Source: Cordia subcordata
Lineage: Eukaryota; Streptophyta; Magnoliopsida; Boraginales; Cordiaceae
Reading direction: 5' to 3'
Assembly: GCA_028554755.1 (NCBI GenBank)
Contig: JAPTOF010000006.1
Span: 10,162,501 to 10,226,500, forward strand
Length of the DNA stretch: 64,000 nucleotides
Positions 36,952 to 47,900 of the stretch are shown one piece after another. Under the pieces are notes generated by a model. The model was given only the letters and a program-made list of their open reading frames with translations. It was not told the origin of the DNA and made no database searches. Within the stretch, counting starts at the first letter, position 1, and the number at the start of each line of letters is the position of its first letter. The position numbers were made by a program, and so were the translations under genes.

Positions 36952-38346
36952 ATGCATTCAGCTCTTGGTGCTATAGTGATTGCGTTGTTGGTGATCTTGT
37001 TGGTTGTTCTTCTAATTTTTGCTCTCAACCGAGGGTTTTTTGGTCTTTTTAGCTCCTCAGAAGCTTTCCATCTACAACCATGTCTGCCATCTTCAATTTC
37101 AGTGGTATGGCCTCAATCTTTTCTAGTTTTGCTTAAAGATTGCATTTTTAGCTGATTTTATTATTATTATTCTTGTAAGCCTATGTGCATATGTTAATAT
37201 CTGTGAATTTTATGTGCTTTTGGTGTAAAATATTTTCTGGGTATTTGTTAAAATTTGCATCTTTAGCTTTTTTTAACTGCTGCTCTTTTAAATCTTTAAA
37301 CATCTCTAGTAACTGTGAACTTTATCTGGTTTCATGCATAATTTTTACTGGATATTTGCTAAAGCTTGCATCTTTTGCTCCTTTTGCTGTTGATCTTTTG
37401 AATCTTACAGATCTATGTACGTGTAAGATATTTGTTGTTTTTATGTGATATGGCGTTAAATCTTTTCTGGGATTTTGCTTAAAGATTACATCTTTAACTC
37501 TTTCCTTTTCGGCTGCTTTTTTTTTTTTTTTTATGTTGTCAGTTTGTTTACTTGTGTAATATATGTGAATTTTATGTGATATGAAAAATGAATTTTTTTT
37601 GGGTTTTGCCTGTTTCTTTAACTCTTTCGTTTTCGGCTGCTTTTTTTTTTTTTTTTTTGATGTTGTCAGTTTGTTTACTTGTGTAATATATGTGAATTTT
37701 ATGTGATATGAAAAGTGAATTTTTTTTGGGTTTTGCCTGTTTTCTAGTTTAGTTCTTTATGATCCTGTTCTTGCTAGTTCTACTTACGTTGTTCCGTGTA
37801 TTTGTTTGTGTCTGTATGTATGTACCAAATATTGCTTCAGAATAGATCATTTTTATTTAAAGTTTGGAGTTTGTATGGGTAAGTAATCAGCTAGTGTTGA
37901 GCATATATTTACTAAGTTGTGATGTGATGATAAATTTGCATGATCTTCTAACAGTTTAAATGGCTGCTGATCTGGTTTGCAATGTGGGGATATTATTCTG
38001 TAACGAGTTTGTCTATAATTTTGGATAGAACTTTGGCTAATTTAGATTCCTCTGTTTTGGGTTACAGGTGATATTGACTTTTTTGGCGGGGGTTCTCTGT
38101 GCCCAAATCCTAAAGAACCAAGCCTCTCTTTGTCCCTCGGACATCATGTTGATTTGTATCTTCCTCCATGTAAGAGGTCTCGTGTTAGTGCCCCTTTTGT
38201 TTTCAGTGCAGAAATATCTGAGCACAGGCAGCAGCCCTCCATTGAAGTTCTCCCAGATGAATGCCTTTTTGAGGTCTTCAGACGTCTGGGAGGCCAAGAG
38301 AGAAGTGCCTCTGCTTGCGTGTCCAAGCGCTGGCTTATGCTTTTGA
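36952..38346 (+). promoter_or_regulatory. Spliced upstream ORF overlapping the EBF start
   Basis: An ATG at 36952 opens a frame that stays open through the first EBF exon (51 codons to 37104) and, after the same intron is removed, for a further 92 codons to a stop at 38344-38346. This frame is not the EBF frame and overlaps the EBF coding start. The peptide begins MHSALGAIVIALLVILLVVL, a hydrophobic segment. If transcription starts near 36900, as the leader-like sequence suggests, this ATG is in the mRNA and would lower EBF translation. Its sequence context (tctgATGc) is weak, so leaky scanning is plausible. Whether it is translated is unknown. Confidence 0.4.
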
Positions 38347-39986
38347 GCTCCATCCGCACAGATGAGAGTTTGCATGATAGCAAGAAGGATGTATCTGTCA
38401 TTTCAGATGGCTTTAAAGCTGGAGCTGAGGATGAAGATCTGGATGTAGTGGGTGATGGCTCTCTCTCCAGATGCCTGGGAGGGAAGAAATCTACAGATGT
38501 TAGACTTGCTGCCATTTCTGTTGGGACCAGCATCCGTGGAGGATTAGGCAAGCTGTCAATTCGAGGAAGCAACTCAAATCGTGGGGTGACAAATGTTGGC
38601 CTCAAAGCTATTGCTCGTGGTTGCCCATCACTAAGAGAGCTCTCTCTGTGGAATGTGTCTTCCATTGGTGATGAAGGTCTATATGAGATTGCTAATGGAT
38701 GCCATCTCTTAGAAAAGCTCGACCTTTGCCAATGCCTTGCTGTTACTGACAAGGCTCTACTGGAAATTGCAAACAATTGTCCTAATCTGGCCTCAGTCAC
38801 AATTGAATCTTGTCAGAATGTTAGTAATGGGAGCCTCCAAGCCCTTGGTCGTTGCCCCAACTTGAAATCTATCACAATTAAGAATTGCCCACTAATTGGG
38901 GATCAAGGAATTGCAAGCCTCTTTTTGTCAGCAGGTCATATCCTTTTGAAGGTGAAGCTCCAGGCTCTGAACATTAGTGATATGTCTCTTGCAGTTGTTG
39001 GATGCTATGGGAAAGCATTGACTGACCTTGCTCTTGTTGGCCTCCAAAATGTGAATGAAAGAGGCTTCTGGGTCATGGGTAGTGGTCAGGGTTTACTGAA
39101 GTTGAGGTCCTTTGTATTAACTGCTTGCCGAGGTGTTACTGATTTAGGACTTGAAGCTATTGGTAAAGGCTGCCCTGATCTGAAGCAGTTCTGCCTCCGA
39201 AAGTGTCCATTTCTCTCAGACAATGGAGTTGTTTACTTTGCCAAATCTGCTCCTTCTCTTGAGGGTCTTCAATTAGAGGAATGTCACAGGATCACCCAAT
39301 ATGGGATTTTTGGTATCCTTATGAACTGTGGCAAAAAATTGAAGGCTCTTGCTTTGACAAACTGCTTTGGTGTCAAGGACCAAGTTTATGGTGTCCCTGT
39401 GATGTCTCCTTGCAATTCTATGAGATCATTGTCAATCCGAAGCTGCCCTGGGTTTGGTGATGCTAGCTTGGCTCTGTTGGGTAAAATGTGCCCCAAACTA
39501 ACCCATGTGGAGCTTAGTCACCTCGGAATTACAGATGAGGGGCTTCTCCCCCTTGTTCAGAGCTCTGTTGCTAGTTTGGTGAAGGTGAATCTAAGTGGGT
39601 GCATGAACTTGACAGATAAAGCAGCCTCTGCAATCGCTAGGGTTCATGGTTTGACGCTTGAGGTGCTTAATTTTGATGGATGTACAAATGTCACTGATGC
39701 AAGTTTGGCAGAAATTGCAGAGAATTGCTTTCTGTTGAGTGAACTGGATGTTTCCAAGTGCCAAATCACTGATTCTGGCATAGCAGTATTGGCTAGGTCA
39801 AAGCAGCTCTGTTTGCAAATCATTTCCTTCTCAGGTTGCTCATTGGTTTCAGACAGGAGCTTGCCTTTCTTGCTGAAGTTGGGTAAGACTCTACTAGGGT
39901 TGAACATACAGCAGTGCGCTGGAATCAGCTTTGGTTCTGTTGATCTGCTTCTGGAACGTCTGTGGAGGTGTGACATCCTTTACTAG
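37080..39986 (+). CDS. EIN3-binding F-box protein (EBF1/EBF2-like), F-box/LRR
   Basis: Two exons, 37080-37104 (MSAIFNFSG) and 38068-39986, joined by a GT-AG intron in phase 1; the product is 647 aa, as usual for the family. This is the substrate receptor of an SCF ubiquitin ligase that targets EIN3/EIL transcription factors in the nucleus and dampens ethylene responses. The N-terminal FNFSGDIDFFGGGSLCPNP and LGHHVDLYLPPCKRSRVSAP are EBF hallmarks. The F-box lies at about residues 65-106 (PSIEVLPDECLFEVFRRL, then CVSKRWLMLLSSI). It is followed by some 15-18 Cys-type leucine-rich repeats (CPSLRELSLWNVSSIGDEGL and similar) up to LWRCDILY at the C-terminus. No stop, frameshift or missing core element was seen. 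The intron and the 3' UTR have unusual features, listed separately. Confidence 0.95.
37112..37745. repeat. Tandem array of units of about 115-130 bp in the EBF intron
   Basis: A block starting near aatcttttctagttttgctt and continuing aaagattgcatttttagct ... tgtgaattttatgtg is repeated about five to six times with growing similarity toward the 3' side. The last two full units, 37491-37614 and 37615-37738, are almost identical with period 124 (both contain ttttcggctgc, a T-run, gttgtcagtttgtttacttg and gtgaattttatgtgatatga). Confidence 0.8.
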
Positions 39987-40700
39987 TCAAGCAAATTCAG
40001 TGGTGTTGGACATAAACAATGGGGTGGACATATCTGGAAGCCTCAACAATTAAAGCTCTCTTTTGTAGTGGTAGCACGAGTAGTGTTTTTTGGGTCCGTC
40101 ATACATGGGGTCTTCTTGTGGTCCCGTGCTCAGCCCCTTTTTCCAGTGAACATGGTTATTTCTACTCCTTTTTGCAGCTTTTCCTTCACGAGGATGCTGT
40201 TTTTTGCCCCTGTATGGGGGTTCCTTTTGTAGTGGCCATGCTTCCCTGAGAATACAGATGCTGGGCTCTGGATCAGAAGATTCTTTCAAGTTGGTCCTGG
40301 TTATCCTTTTAACAGTGTCATAAGATTGTCTTTTTAGCTTCAAGCCTTTGTGGGTCGGTGTAGCCAATCCCCGTCTAGGCTAAGTTCCATTCCTTCATCA
40401 ACTCTCTTCCCTTCCCTCCATGTTGCTGAATCTTCATGCTCTTCCGCATGGTGGTTCAGGCGTGTTAAATCCGGTTTGGTTGCTTTTGGCAGTTCAATTG
40501 TTCGGTGCTTCGCTTTCATGGGCTTCGGCCGTGGCGGCGTTTCTCTTCGTCTGCCATGACAAAACCTATTCTCCTTGGATGGGGTTGTTTTTTTTTGTTC
40601 CCAAGTTCTAGTTTTGCAGGTATAATAGCATGTTTATGAACTGTCTGATGCAACCTTTTATGTAATCTAATGAAAATTTGTTGCTCTTCATTTCTGTTGC
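39987..40700 (+). promoter_or_regulatory. EBF 3' UTR with U-runs
   Basis: The sequence downstream of the EBF stop is unusually GC-balanced and T-rich for intergenic DNA here and reaches a plausible end near aatctaatgaaaatttg (40666-40682). It contains several U-runs (gtgttttttgggtc near 40084, gctgttttttgcccc near 40196, ggttgtttttttttgttccc near 40583). In Arabidopsis the 3' UTRs of EBF1/2 carry poly-U motifs through which EIN2 represses translation. The match here is by character, not by a tested motif. Confidence 0.5.
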
Positions 40701-43565
40701 ATGCCTCTTGTGTGGTGGTTTATCTAAATACGTTGATGTTATGCCTCTCCTATTGGATTAATACTTTGTGTTTGTAATTTAATTTTGCTCTTCAAATGTT
40801 AAGGTTCTGTTGTTTTTCATTTTTGAGAAACAAGCAAATTTGTCTCCAAGTTTCATGGTCGTGACTAACATATGATAGACTTCTGAAGTTTAACACTTTG
40901 AAGTTTGAAATAGCATCCGGAATGATCAAATATTGTCGCATAGCAGCTCTTCTGTGAAGCAAAGCTAAAATTGACCCATGAAGTAAGTTTAGAGGTAGAA
41001 CGTTTTTGGATCGAGTGGGAAATAGTTATTCGCATTAGGTTTGAATTAGTTAGGAAATTAAATATTTTTAAAAAATTTTTTGCCCTGGTAAACGGCAAAA
41101 TTTTTGACACAATAATTTGAATTTTGTTTCTTTTAAATGGGATCATGTTTCGACAAAAAAAAAGAAAGGATCATATAATTTTGGAGTTTGAAATCTTCAA
41201 TATGAAGTTTGTAAGATTCTTTTAGAATAAGTTTTTTGTCAAAAGAAAAACGTTAAAAAAGAAAAAAATTGGTTCTTGGACCATCTCATCGAGGATTGGC
41301 TCATTTTATAGTTTTATAACATCGTGAAGAACAGATGTATTAGGTACCAGCGTAGCAAAAAAAAAGATGTATTAGGTATCAATTAGAATGATTAGTTGGT
41401 CCGCAAAAGATGTGATGGCTCTTAAAAGGTGTTCAACAGTACTTATTTAGAGTGCTTATAAATACATTAATAAAAAGAATGTTTAAGCACTCAATTAAGC
41501 GTTGTAAAATACCCTTTAAATTATTTTTATTTTAAGTACATATAAGTACTCAAATAAGCACTACCAGACATTTTTTCGGTTGTTAAAATAACATCCATTT
41601 GTGGCATAAAACGCGGCTAAGGAGTATCCTCTTGGTGGGATTATTTATCTCCTAAAAAATCCTTTAATTTGTTTAGGTGGTGAACACCATGCCATTGAAG
41701 TGAAACCATATCCCTTCATGAATCAACTTTTCGTGGTCACTCCTCACATCTCAAGATATTTGACTTGAGATTCTCTTTGTGGATAGATGACCTACTTGAT
41801 TCCCCCATCAACTTGCCATCACAAATCCAATAAAAAAAATATAACAAAATCAATATAAAACCAATGCACTCTTTTTATGTAGATATAAACTAACACCCAT
41901 ATCTTCCAAGATATTGTTCTACTTCTCTTTTTCTTTTTAATCTTTTTATTGTCAACAAGATAACATTAACCAATTCCAAAAGGACGCATGTTAGGCTAAA
42001 GAATATAGTGCAATGGAGTCAATTATTAGAGGATATAGTGTGGACTATAATTCGAGTTTTGTGAAATAATAATTACTTCGTGGATATTTGTATGTTATAA
42101 GAAGGTTAGAGAAAGATCTAAAAACTATTTAATAAAGATACTTAAATGGTGTTAATTAAGAAATTACGTTTAAAAGAGTAGAACAACGACTTGCTACTTG
42201 GAACAACTAGCTTAATATGGAGTTGACGTGTCAGCAAGTTTAGGTATCTAAAATATCTGATGCGTGATGATTGATATAATAGGAATAGGTAAACTTTAGT
42301 GCTGTTTCACATAACCCCAGTGATTCCGTCAAACTAATTACTCATGGTTAATCAATTTTATTTCATCACTCATCTTTCTTGACTGAGCTAAGAGAAACTT
42401 GTACAAGGTTAATTGACTTCAAAACTTCTGTAGGGACCTTTCCTTTAACGGGTGGAATTATTATAGAGTTGCATAATTTGGTATATCTTTTACTTTGATT
42501 TTATAATTTGACTTCATCTTTAGACAAGAAAGAACGAGATTATACTTAGAAATATGATTGCTTATTTTTAGGGGTAGAGATGGAGAACCATTGTTGGTTG
42601 TTTTATTTAAAAAAAAAAAGAAAAAGAAAAAGATAGTGCTTTCTTATATGGCGTCCTAATAAAAGCTAGACAAATAATACTCTTTACATTATTAGTCTAA
42701 GAGAAAACATTTGAAAATTTTCGCATATGACTGGCCCGTGATTCTGCATCCATGAATTGCAATCAATCTATGGATGAACTTCTGGGCAAATATTCCTGTT
42801 GTCCCAGATCTGAATGTCTCTCGTAATACAGTACGGTGAACTGATGATGCATTTATGATAAAATAGATTGGATAATTCACCACGAAGGATTCTATTTCAC
42901 AACGTTATGATATTAGAAGGAATCCGAATCCTAACCTCAAATACTGGTTATTCTCCGGTTAAGAAATGATTTAATTGTCCAGCAAAATTTTTTCTCCACT
43001 TGGTATAACAAGAAACAGGTATCTTTTACATTGATGAAGTGAAGCTGCGACTGTTTTGTGTTCTGCAGAAGTACGACATAGAGTCCTTTCTCACAACCAT
43101 TTGTTAATTTTAAAAAATAAAAGATGAAGAGAAATATTGTTGGGTTTTGTAGAACTCTATAAACTAACATAATATTGTCAGATTGAAAGCTTGGTTTTAG
43201 TATAACTAGTCAAGGAAGATAAATAACATAGCTTATTTAATTTTCATTAAAGATCAAAATAATTTTGTTATCCATAATGATAAATGCTATTCAAATTAGT
43301 GTTATTAAAATTTCACCTTTTAATTGGTATCCCAAAGTAACTCTCAAATGTAAATGTGCCTCAATAATTGAATAAATAATATTGCATTTACCACAAAAAG
43401 AAAAAAGAAAAAGTGAAGAGTAGATAATGCCAAAAAATTAGAGATCCCAATGGCGTTGCTCTTTTTATTGAGTAGGACCTACGAGGTAAAACATCCTCTC
43501 GAATGATTATATAAAGTCTCTAACTTTACTTCCAAAGGGTGTGTATATATATATACACACACACA
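40701..43565. other. Intergenic DNA, no recognisable gene
   Basis: AT-rich sequence between EBF and the plastid insert. A minus-strand frame at 42692-42883 (contains HRTVLRETFRSGTTGIFAQK) looks less random than its surroundings but I could not assign it. Two short direct repeats of gatgtattaggta lie at 41334-41377. Confidence 0.4.
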
Positions 43566-43740
43566 TACAATCAACTTATTGATATTAGAAGACCCAGATT
43601 CTTCCAATGTATTATTTTTGGGTCCAATATAATTCATAGGTATAGGAAGAAGCCCTATCAAATAGAAATTTTTGCTTTCGATCATATTTCGATTGTTAAT
43701 ACAATATAAAAGGACCGCTACTACAAAGAGTATTAGACCT
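43566..43740 (-). pseudogene. ycf2: Plastid-derived fragment: ycf2 N-terminal region
   Basis: On the minus strand the sequence reads as the early part of plastid ycf2: a leader matching ...LFVVAVLIY.INN..., then [20 protein letters not shown] and [20 protein letters not shown]. It breaks off at a TA/CA microsatellite (43546-43564). It is a nuclear copy of plastid DNA without function as a gene. Confidence 0.8.
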
Positions 43741-44057
43741 TTGATCGTGAAATATCAATTGCTTGTTAACCCTGTAAATTGCGTGAAAGTAAAATCCTCC
43801 TAATTTGGGGGTCAAAGAGTTTTATAAAATATTCTTGGTGAAAAGAAATGTGAATGAAAGATCCCACCAAATTGAATTGAATCTGTAAATCTAATAAATA
43901 GTGAGAATTTTTCAATACTCACACTCCTTATTAGTTAGTTAATAATTCTAGTGATTGGCTTTCTATGTTTATTCTGATAGGAAATAAATAAGATATTCAA
44001 ATAAATTCTTTTGGATCGAATGACTATTTATCTATTGTATTTTCATGCAAATAGGGG
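43741..44057 (+). pseudogene. accD: Plastid-derived fragment: rbcL-accD spacer and accD start
   Basis: The sequence gtcaaagagttttataaaat, ggtgaaaagaaatgtgaatg, aaagatcccaccaaattgaa is typical of the plastid accD 5' flank. It runs into a start codon at 44020 followed by [13 protein letters not shown], the accD N-terminus. It then leaves accD abruptly at about 44058. Confidence 0.8.
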
Positions 44058-44151
44058 TTCAAATCGCGAATTTCAAATGGAAGAAATTCAAAAATATTTG
44101 CAGCTAGATAAGTCTCAACAACACAACTGCCTGTATCCACTTATCTTTCAG

Positions 44152-44153
<2 letters not shown>
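44058..44153 (+). pseudogene. matK: Plastid-derived fragment: matK start
   Basis: Directly joined to the accD piece, ATG at 44077 starts [20 protein letters not shown] and PLIFQEYIY, the matK N-terminus, with its usual upstream cgcgaatttcaa. It ends in the long TA microsatellite. matK and accD are far apart in plastid genomes, so this is a rearranged insertion. Confidence 0.85.

Positions 44154-44200
<47 letters not shown>
44154..44200. repeat. TA microsatellite, 47 bp
   Basis: Uninterrupted (AT)n directly at the right edge of the matK fragment. Confidence 0.95.
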
Positions 44201-44203
<3 letters not shown>

Positions 44204-44978
44204 CAATTGATAGTAAGATGTGCAAATTTAAGAATACTAGTCTTTCATTCTACAGCTTACAACAGAAAGTAAGCAGAATACTGAATATTGTACCACACTG
44301 TGAAAGGAAAGACAAATTTATATCCTCATCCAATTATTACAACACATATCTATACAAGCATGAAACTTTGACCCACAAAAACTAAGAGACGGGGGAAAAG
44401 AAAAGGACTAAGAAAAGAAATATCAGACAAAGAGCAGCAACTCAAATGACTTGTAGGCTGTAGCACTTACAACTGAAGGACAAATATGAGAGGGAAAAAG
44501 GAAAGAACCACTAGTAAATACAAAATGCAGTAGTTAAGAAACAATAAACACCATTTGTTCATCAACACAGTCCCAACAGCCAATACAAAGCCAAGTCTTC
44601 GTCAACCTTGAATTCAACAGCCAATACTCCGACCATTTTTTTATGCATTCAGAAACAAAATTCCCTGAAATTTCCCAACTGTGCAAAAGCATGCAACTGA
44701 AACACATCGGATCGTAAATTATGATAACATAGTGACAAGACAACCATACAATGCCAAAATCGGCCTGCAAATGCCAGTCACCACACCCAGCAATCTTGAA
44801 AACAAATGCACAATAGACATCCTGAAATTGCTCCTGCTATGAAGAAAATAACTTATCAACACTTAGATATTTCAACCCCCTCGTCAAATGCATGCATCTT
44901 ATTCATATCTCTTCCAAAGGGTCACATTTCAGCACTTAGATACTAATAGATACACATTTTGTACCACTTCTGATCTAA

Positions 44979-47900
44979 TCAGTGCTCCACTGCTATTGGT
45001 TGATGCACTCCTGCAGTTTGTTCCTCAGCTTCTATGACAGGGTCACTAGCTACAGAGGGCTGACGCTGGGTTGACCCAATAGCTATCTCCGGCTGCATTA
45101 CAGATGCATCTGCAGTCTGTTCTTTGAATAAGTTGCTTGGCTGAGATGCAGCTTCACTCTGCTCCTTGAACAAGTTCTCTTGAGATATACCTTCACTGGA
45201 TTGCTTTGGTAAGGACTTACGAGAAGATGCTTTTCTTGTGTCATTGGATAACTTTGTTTTTTCAGAAGGCAATTTGGGAAAGGACTTCCGTAGAGGCTTC
45301 TTAACATGGCCAACAGCAGCTTCTTTGGCAGAGGTATTTTGTGACACGTTCTCATCCAAACTCAACCTACCTGGGCGAGTGCTGTGGTCACTGTTTTCTA
45401 CAGAATCTCTAGCAGGTGAACTCTTTCTGCGACCAAGCTTGGGAGATTTTGCTCTTGTTGGAGGTATCTGACCATTGAGCAAAAATAATAAGACAAATTC
45501 ACATACTGCTAGAATGTACATGTAGAGGAGTCTTCACACTACCAATCAATGACTTCAAAAATAAGGACCACCAGAGGACCACCGGCTAGGAGACACAGAA
45601 GAGTACTTGACCATTTCAGACGCAGAAATCATAACATGATTTTTGCTCAATGAGTGGATGCTCAGAAAGCAGCAAAAATATTTGGCAGGAAGACTACAGT
45701 GTCATCACGTATGCAACATCAAAAGATGCAAAAGAATCACAGACGAGCAAGGAACATAAAATATTTTAAACTCCAGCCCAGTTGGGAATACATCAGATTA
45801 TACAATATCATTTCTGTTCAGACAAAACACTTGAAGCAACAGTCAATTCCCCAAATGTTCAATTGTGCACAGCACCTGATGAATCTAGCCTCCAGCCATA
45901 GGACTTCTTTATGGAGTAACTGATTCCATTCACAGTGATAGTCAATAACAGGTCTTCAAAAGTCAAGGAGCTCTGAATGCTCTATCTGTTGAGCAGGCTT
46001 CCTTTTTCTAACTTTAGCTTTGTCTATGTGTCCTTCAGATTTTACCAAAATTGTAGTTTTTGCAACAAAATAATCATTCACTGTTGTGATTCTGCTATAG
46101 AAGTTGATGTTCTTTCTGTACAACATCAGACCATATAAACATTCTGGTTGTAAAATTCTTTTGCACATGTATGCTTTGCTAAATGATGGTATACACAATG
46201 AGCACAATAAGTACCCTTTAAGATACTCAAAAAGTTCCAAAATCTGATCAATCTTATTTATCTTCTTAAACCTGTCCCTGAGTAGTAACTCATGGGTTTA
46301 CACGGTCCTAAAGTTAAGAATTTGGTCTGGACCCAAATGAACAGACATTCATGAGAACAATCTCTCATTCATCTCAAATATAATAGCTGATGTTCACAAA
46401 TAACCAATGGTTTGAAAACAACAACCAACTTCAATGTAGAAATACATCTTTCTCTACATAATAATAATATCACAAACTATTCTTTAATGATTAACAATCT
46501 TGCAAAGCCAACAAGGCAAAAGACACCAAGTGACAAACCCCAAGCACTATAAAGCAAATTGATAGAATTACCACCTTATCTAAAAGCTTAAACTTGTAGA
46601 GAAGTTATTATTGTATTTATAAATTGTATTAACATACCCCCTTGCTTTGGTGTATTTATTTATTGTATTAACACACCCCTTCACGTGCATGCGGGATTTA
46701 TTTTTTAGCCTTGCACGTGTACATTTTTAATTTTTTAAATGGGTGGTAGTGAGTTTCAAACTCATGACCTGGACTCTGATATCATAATAAAAAATAATTG
46801 AAAAGAGAAAATATCTCTTTCATTATCTATCATTAATGAATTTACATATTCAAGAGCTATTTACAGTAAGATTACTGATTTAGTTAGTTAAAACAAACTC
46901 CAACTAATAACTAACTCATAACTAACTAAGCTCTACTCAAGCATTTGACAGCTGGCACTTCCACATTGCTCTTGACCACAAGGTTGGTCATTATCAGTGA
47001 TCTATCAAACAATTAGATGTTTCAAATGCCTTTCTACAAGCAAAAAAGAGGAAGTCTACATGCAATAGCCACAAGGCTTTGTTGATCTGAAAATCAGCCT
47101 AACTATGTTTGTTTCGTTAAAAAAATCCATCTACGGCTTAAGCTGGCTCCAAGAGCCTGATATCAACTCTTGGCAGGATTTTTGATTAGGCAAGGTTTCT
47201 TTTGCAGCAAAGCTGTTCTGTTCATTAAGAAGACATCTACTAAACTTCTGATCATGCTTACATATGTGGATGATTTGATCTTGACTGGCACCTCTGTCTC
47301 TGCTATTAACAACCTTATTGCATCAATGGCTACTGAATTTGTTATCAAAGACCTTGGCAGGTTGTCATATTGTCTGGGGTTGGAGATTAGTTGCAATGAC
47401 AATGGTTTCTTGCTTCATCAATAGAAGTATGCTACTGAAATCTTGGCCAAGGCGGCCATGTATCAATGCAAATCAGCACCTAAACTAGCAGTACCTCAGA
47501 GTTCTACCTGCAAAACTCAGGACCCACAGCAGCCAGATGCCAATCCTCCATTTTTTAGGAGTATCATAGGAGCATTACAACACTTAACTCCTAAAAGACC
47601 AGATATTCAATTTGCAAATCACCAGAGTCTTCCAATTGATGCATTATCCTTCTCAACAACATTTTGTCATGCTTAAGAGGCTGCAGAGGTTCATTTAAAG
47701 CACAATCACTACAGGCCTGCAGTTCACAAGAGGTTCTTTAGACTTGATTGCATTTGGTGATGCTAATTAGGCCTTAGATCCTATAGCTAGGAGGTCAATC
47801 ACAGGGTGTGCTATTTTTCTTGGGCATAATATGATCTCTTCGTCTTCTAAGTGCCAAACAACTGCCTGAAGGTCCTCACAGAGGCTTAAGTACAGAAGCC

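Noticed and set aside
38144..38800. 218-codon open frame on the minus strand
   Set aside because: It is the antisense shadow of the EBF coding exon; low-complexity Ser/Arg composition and no family features.
40019..40611. Several 60-105-codon frames downstream of EBF
   Set aside because: They are in the EBF 3' UTR, overlap each other on both strands, and have no family features.
43566..44153. Functional ycf2, accD or matK genes
   Set aside because: Only N-terminal pieces are present, in an order not found in plastids, ending in microsatellites.
44154..44385. 124-codon frame with a Tyr-Ile repeat
   Set aside because: The repeat is the TA microsatellite; the frame is the accD/matK plastid fragment read on into non-coding DNA.
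45654..46240. Open frames on both strands next to the last WDL exon
   Set aside because: They lie in the WDL intron, have no conserved motif, and conflict with each other.
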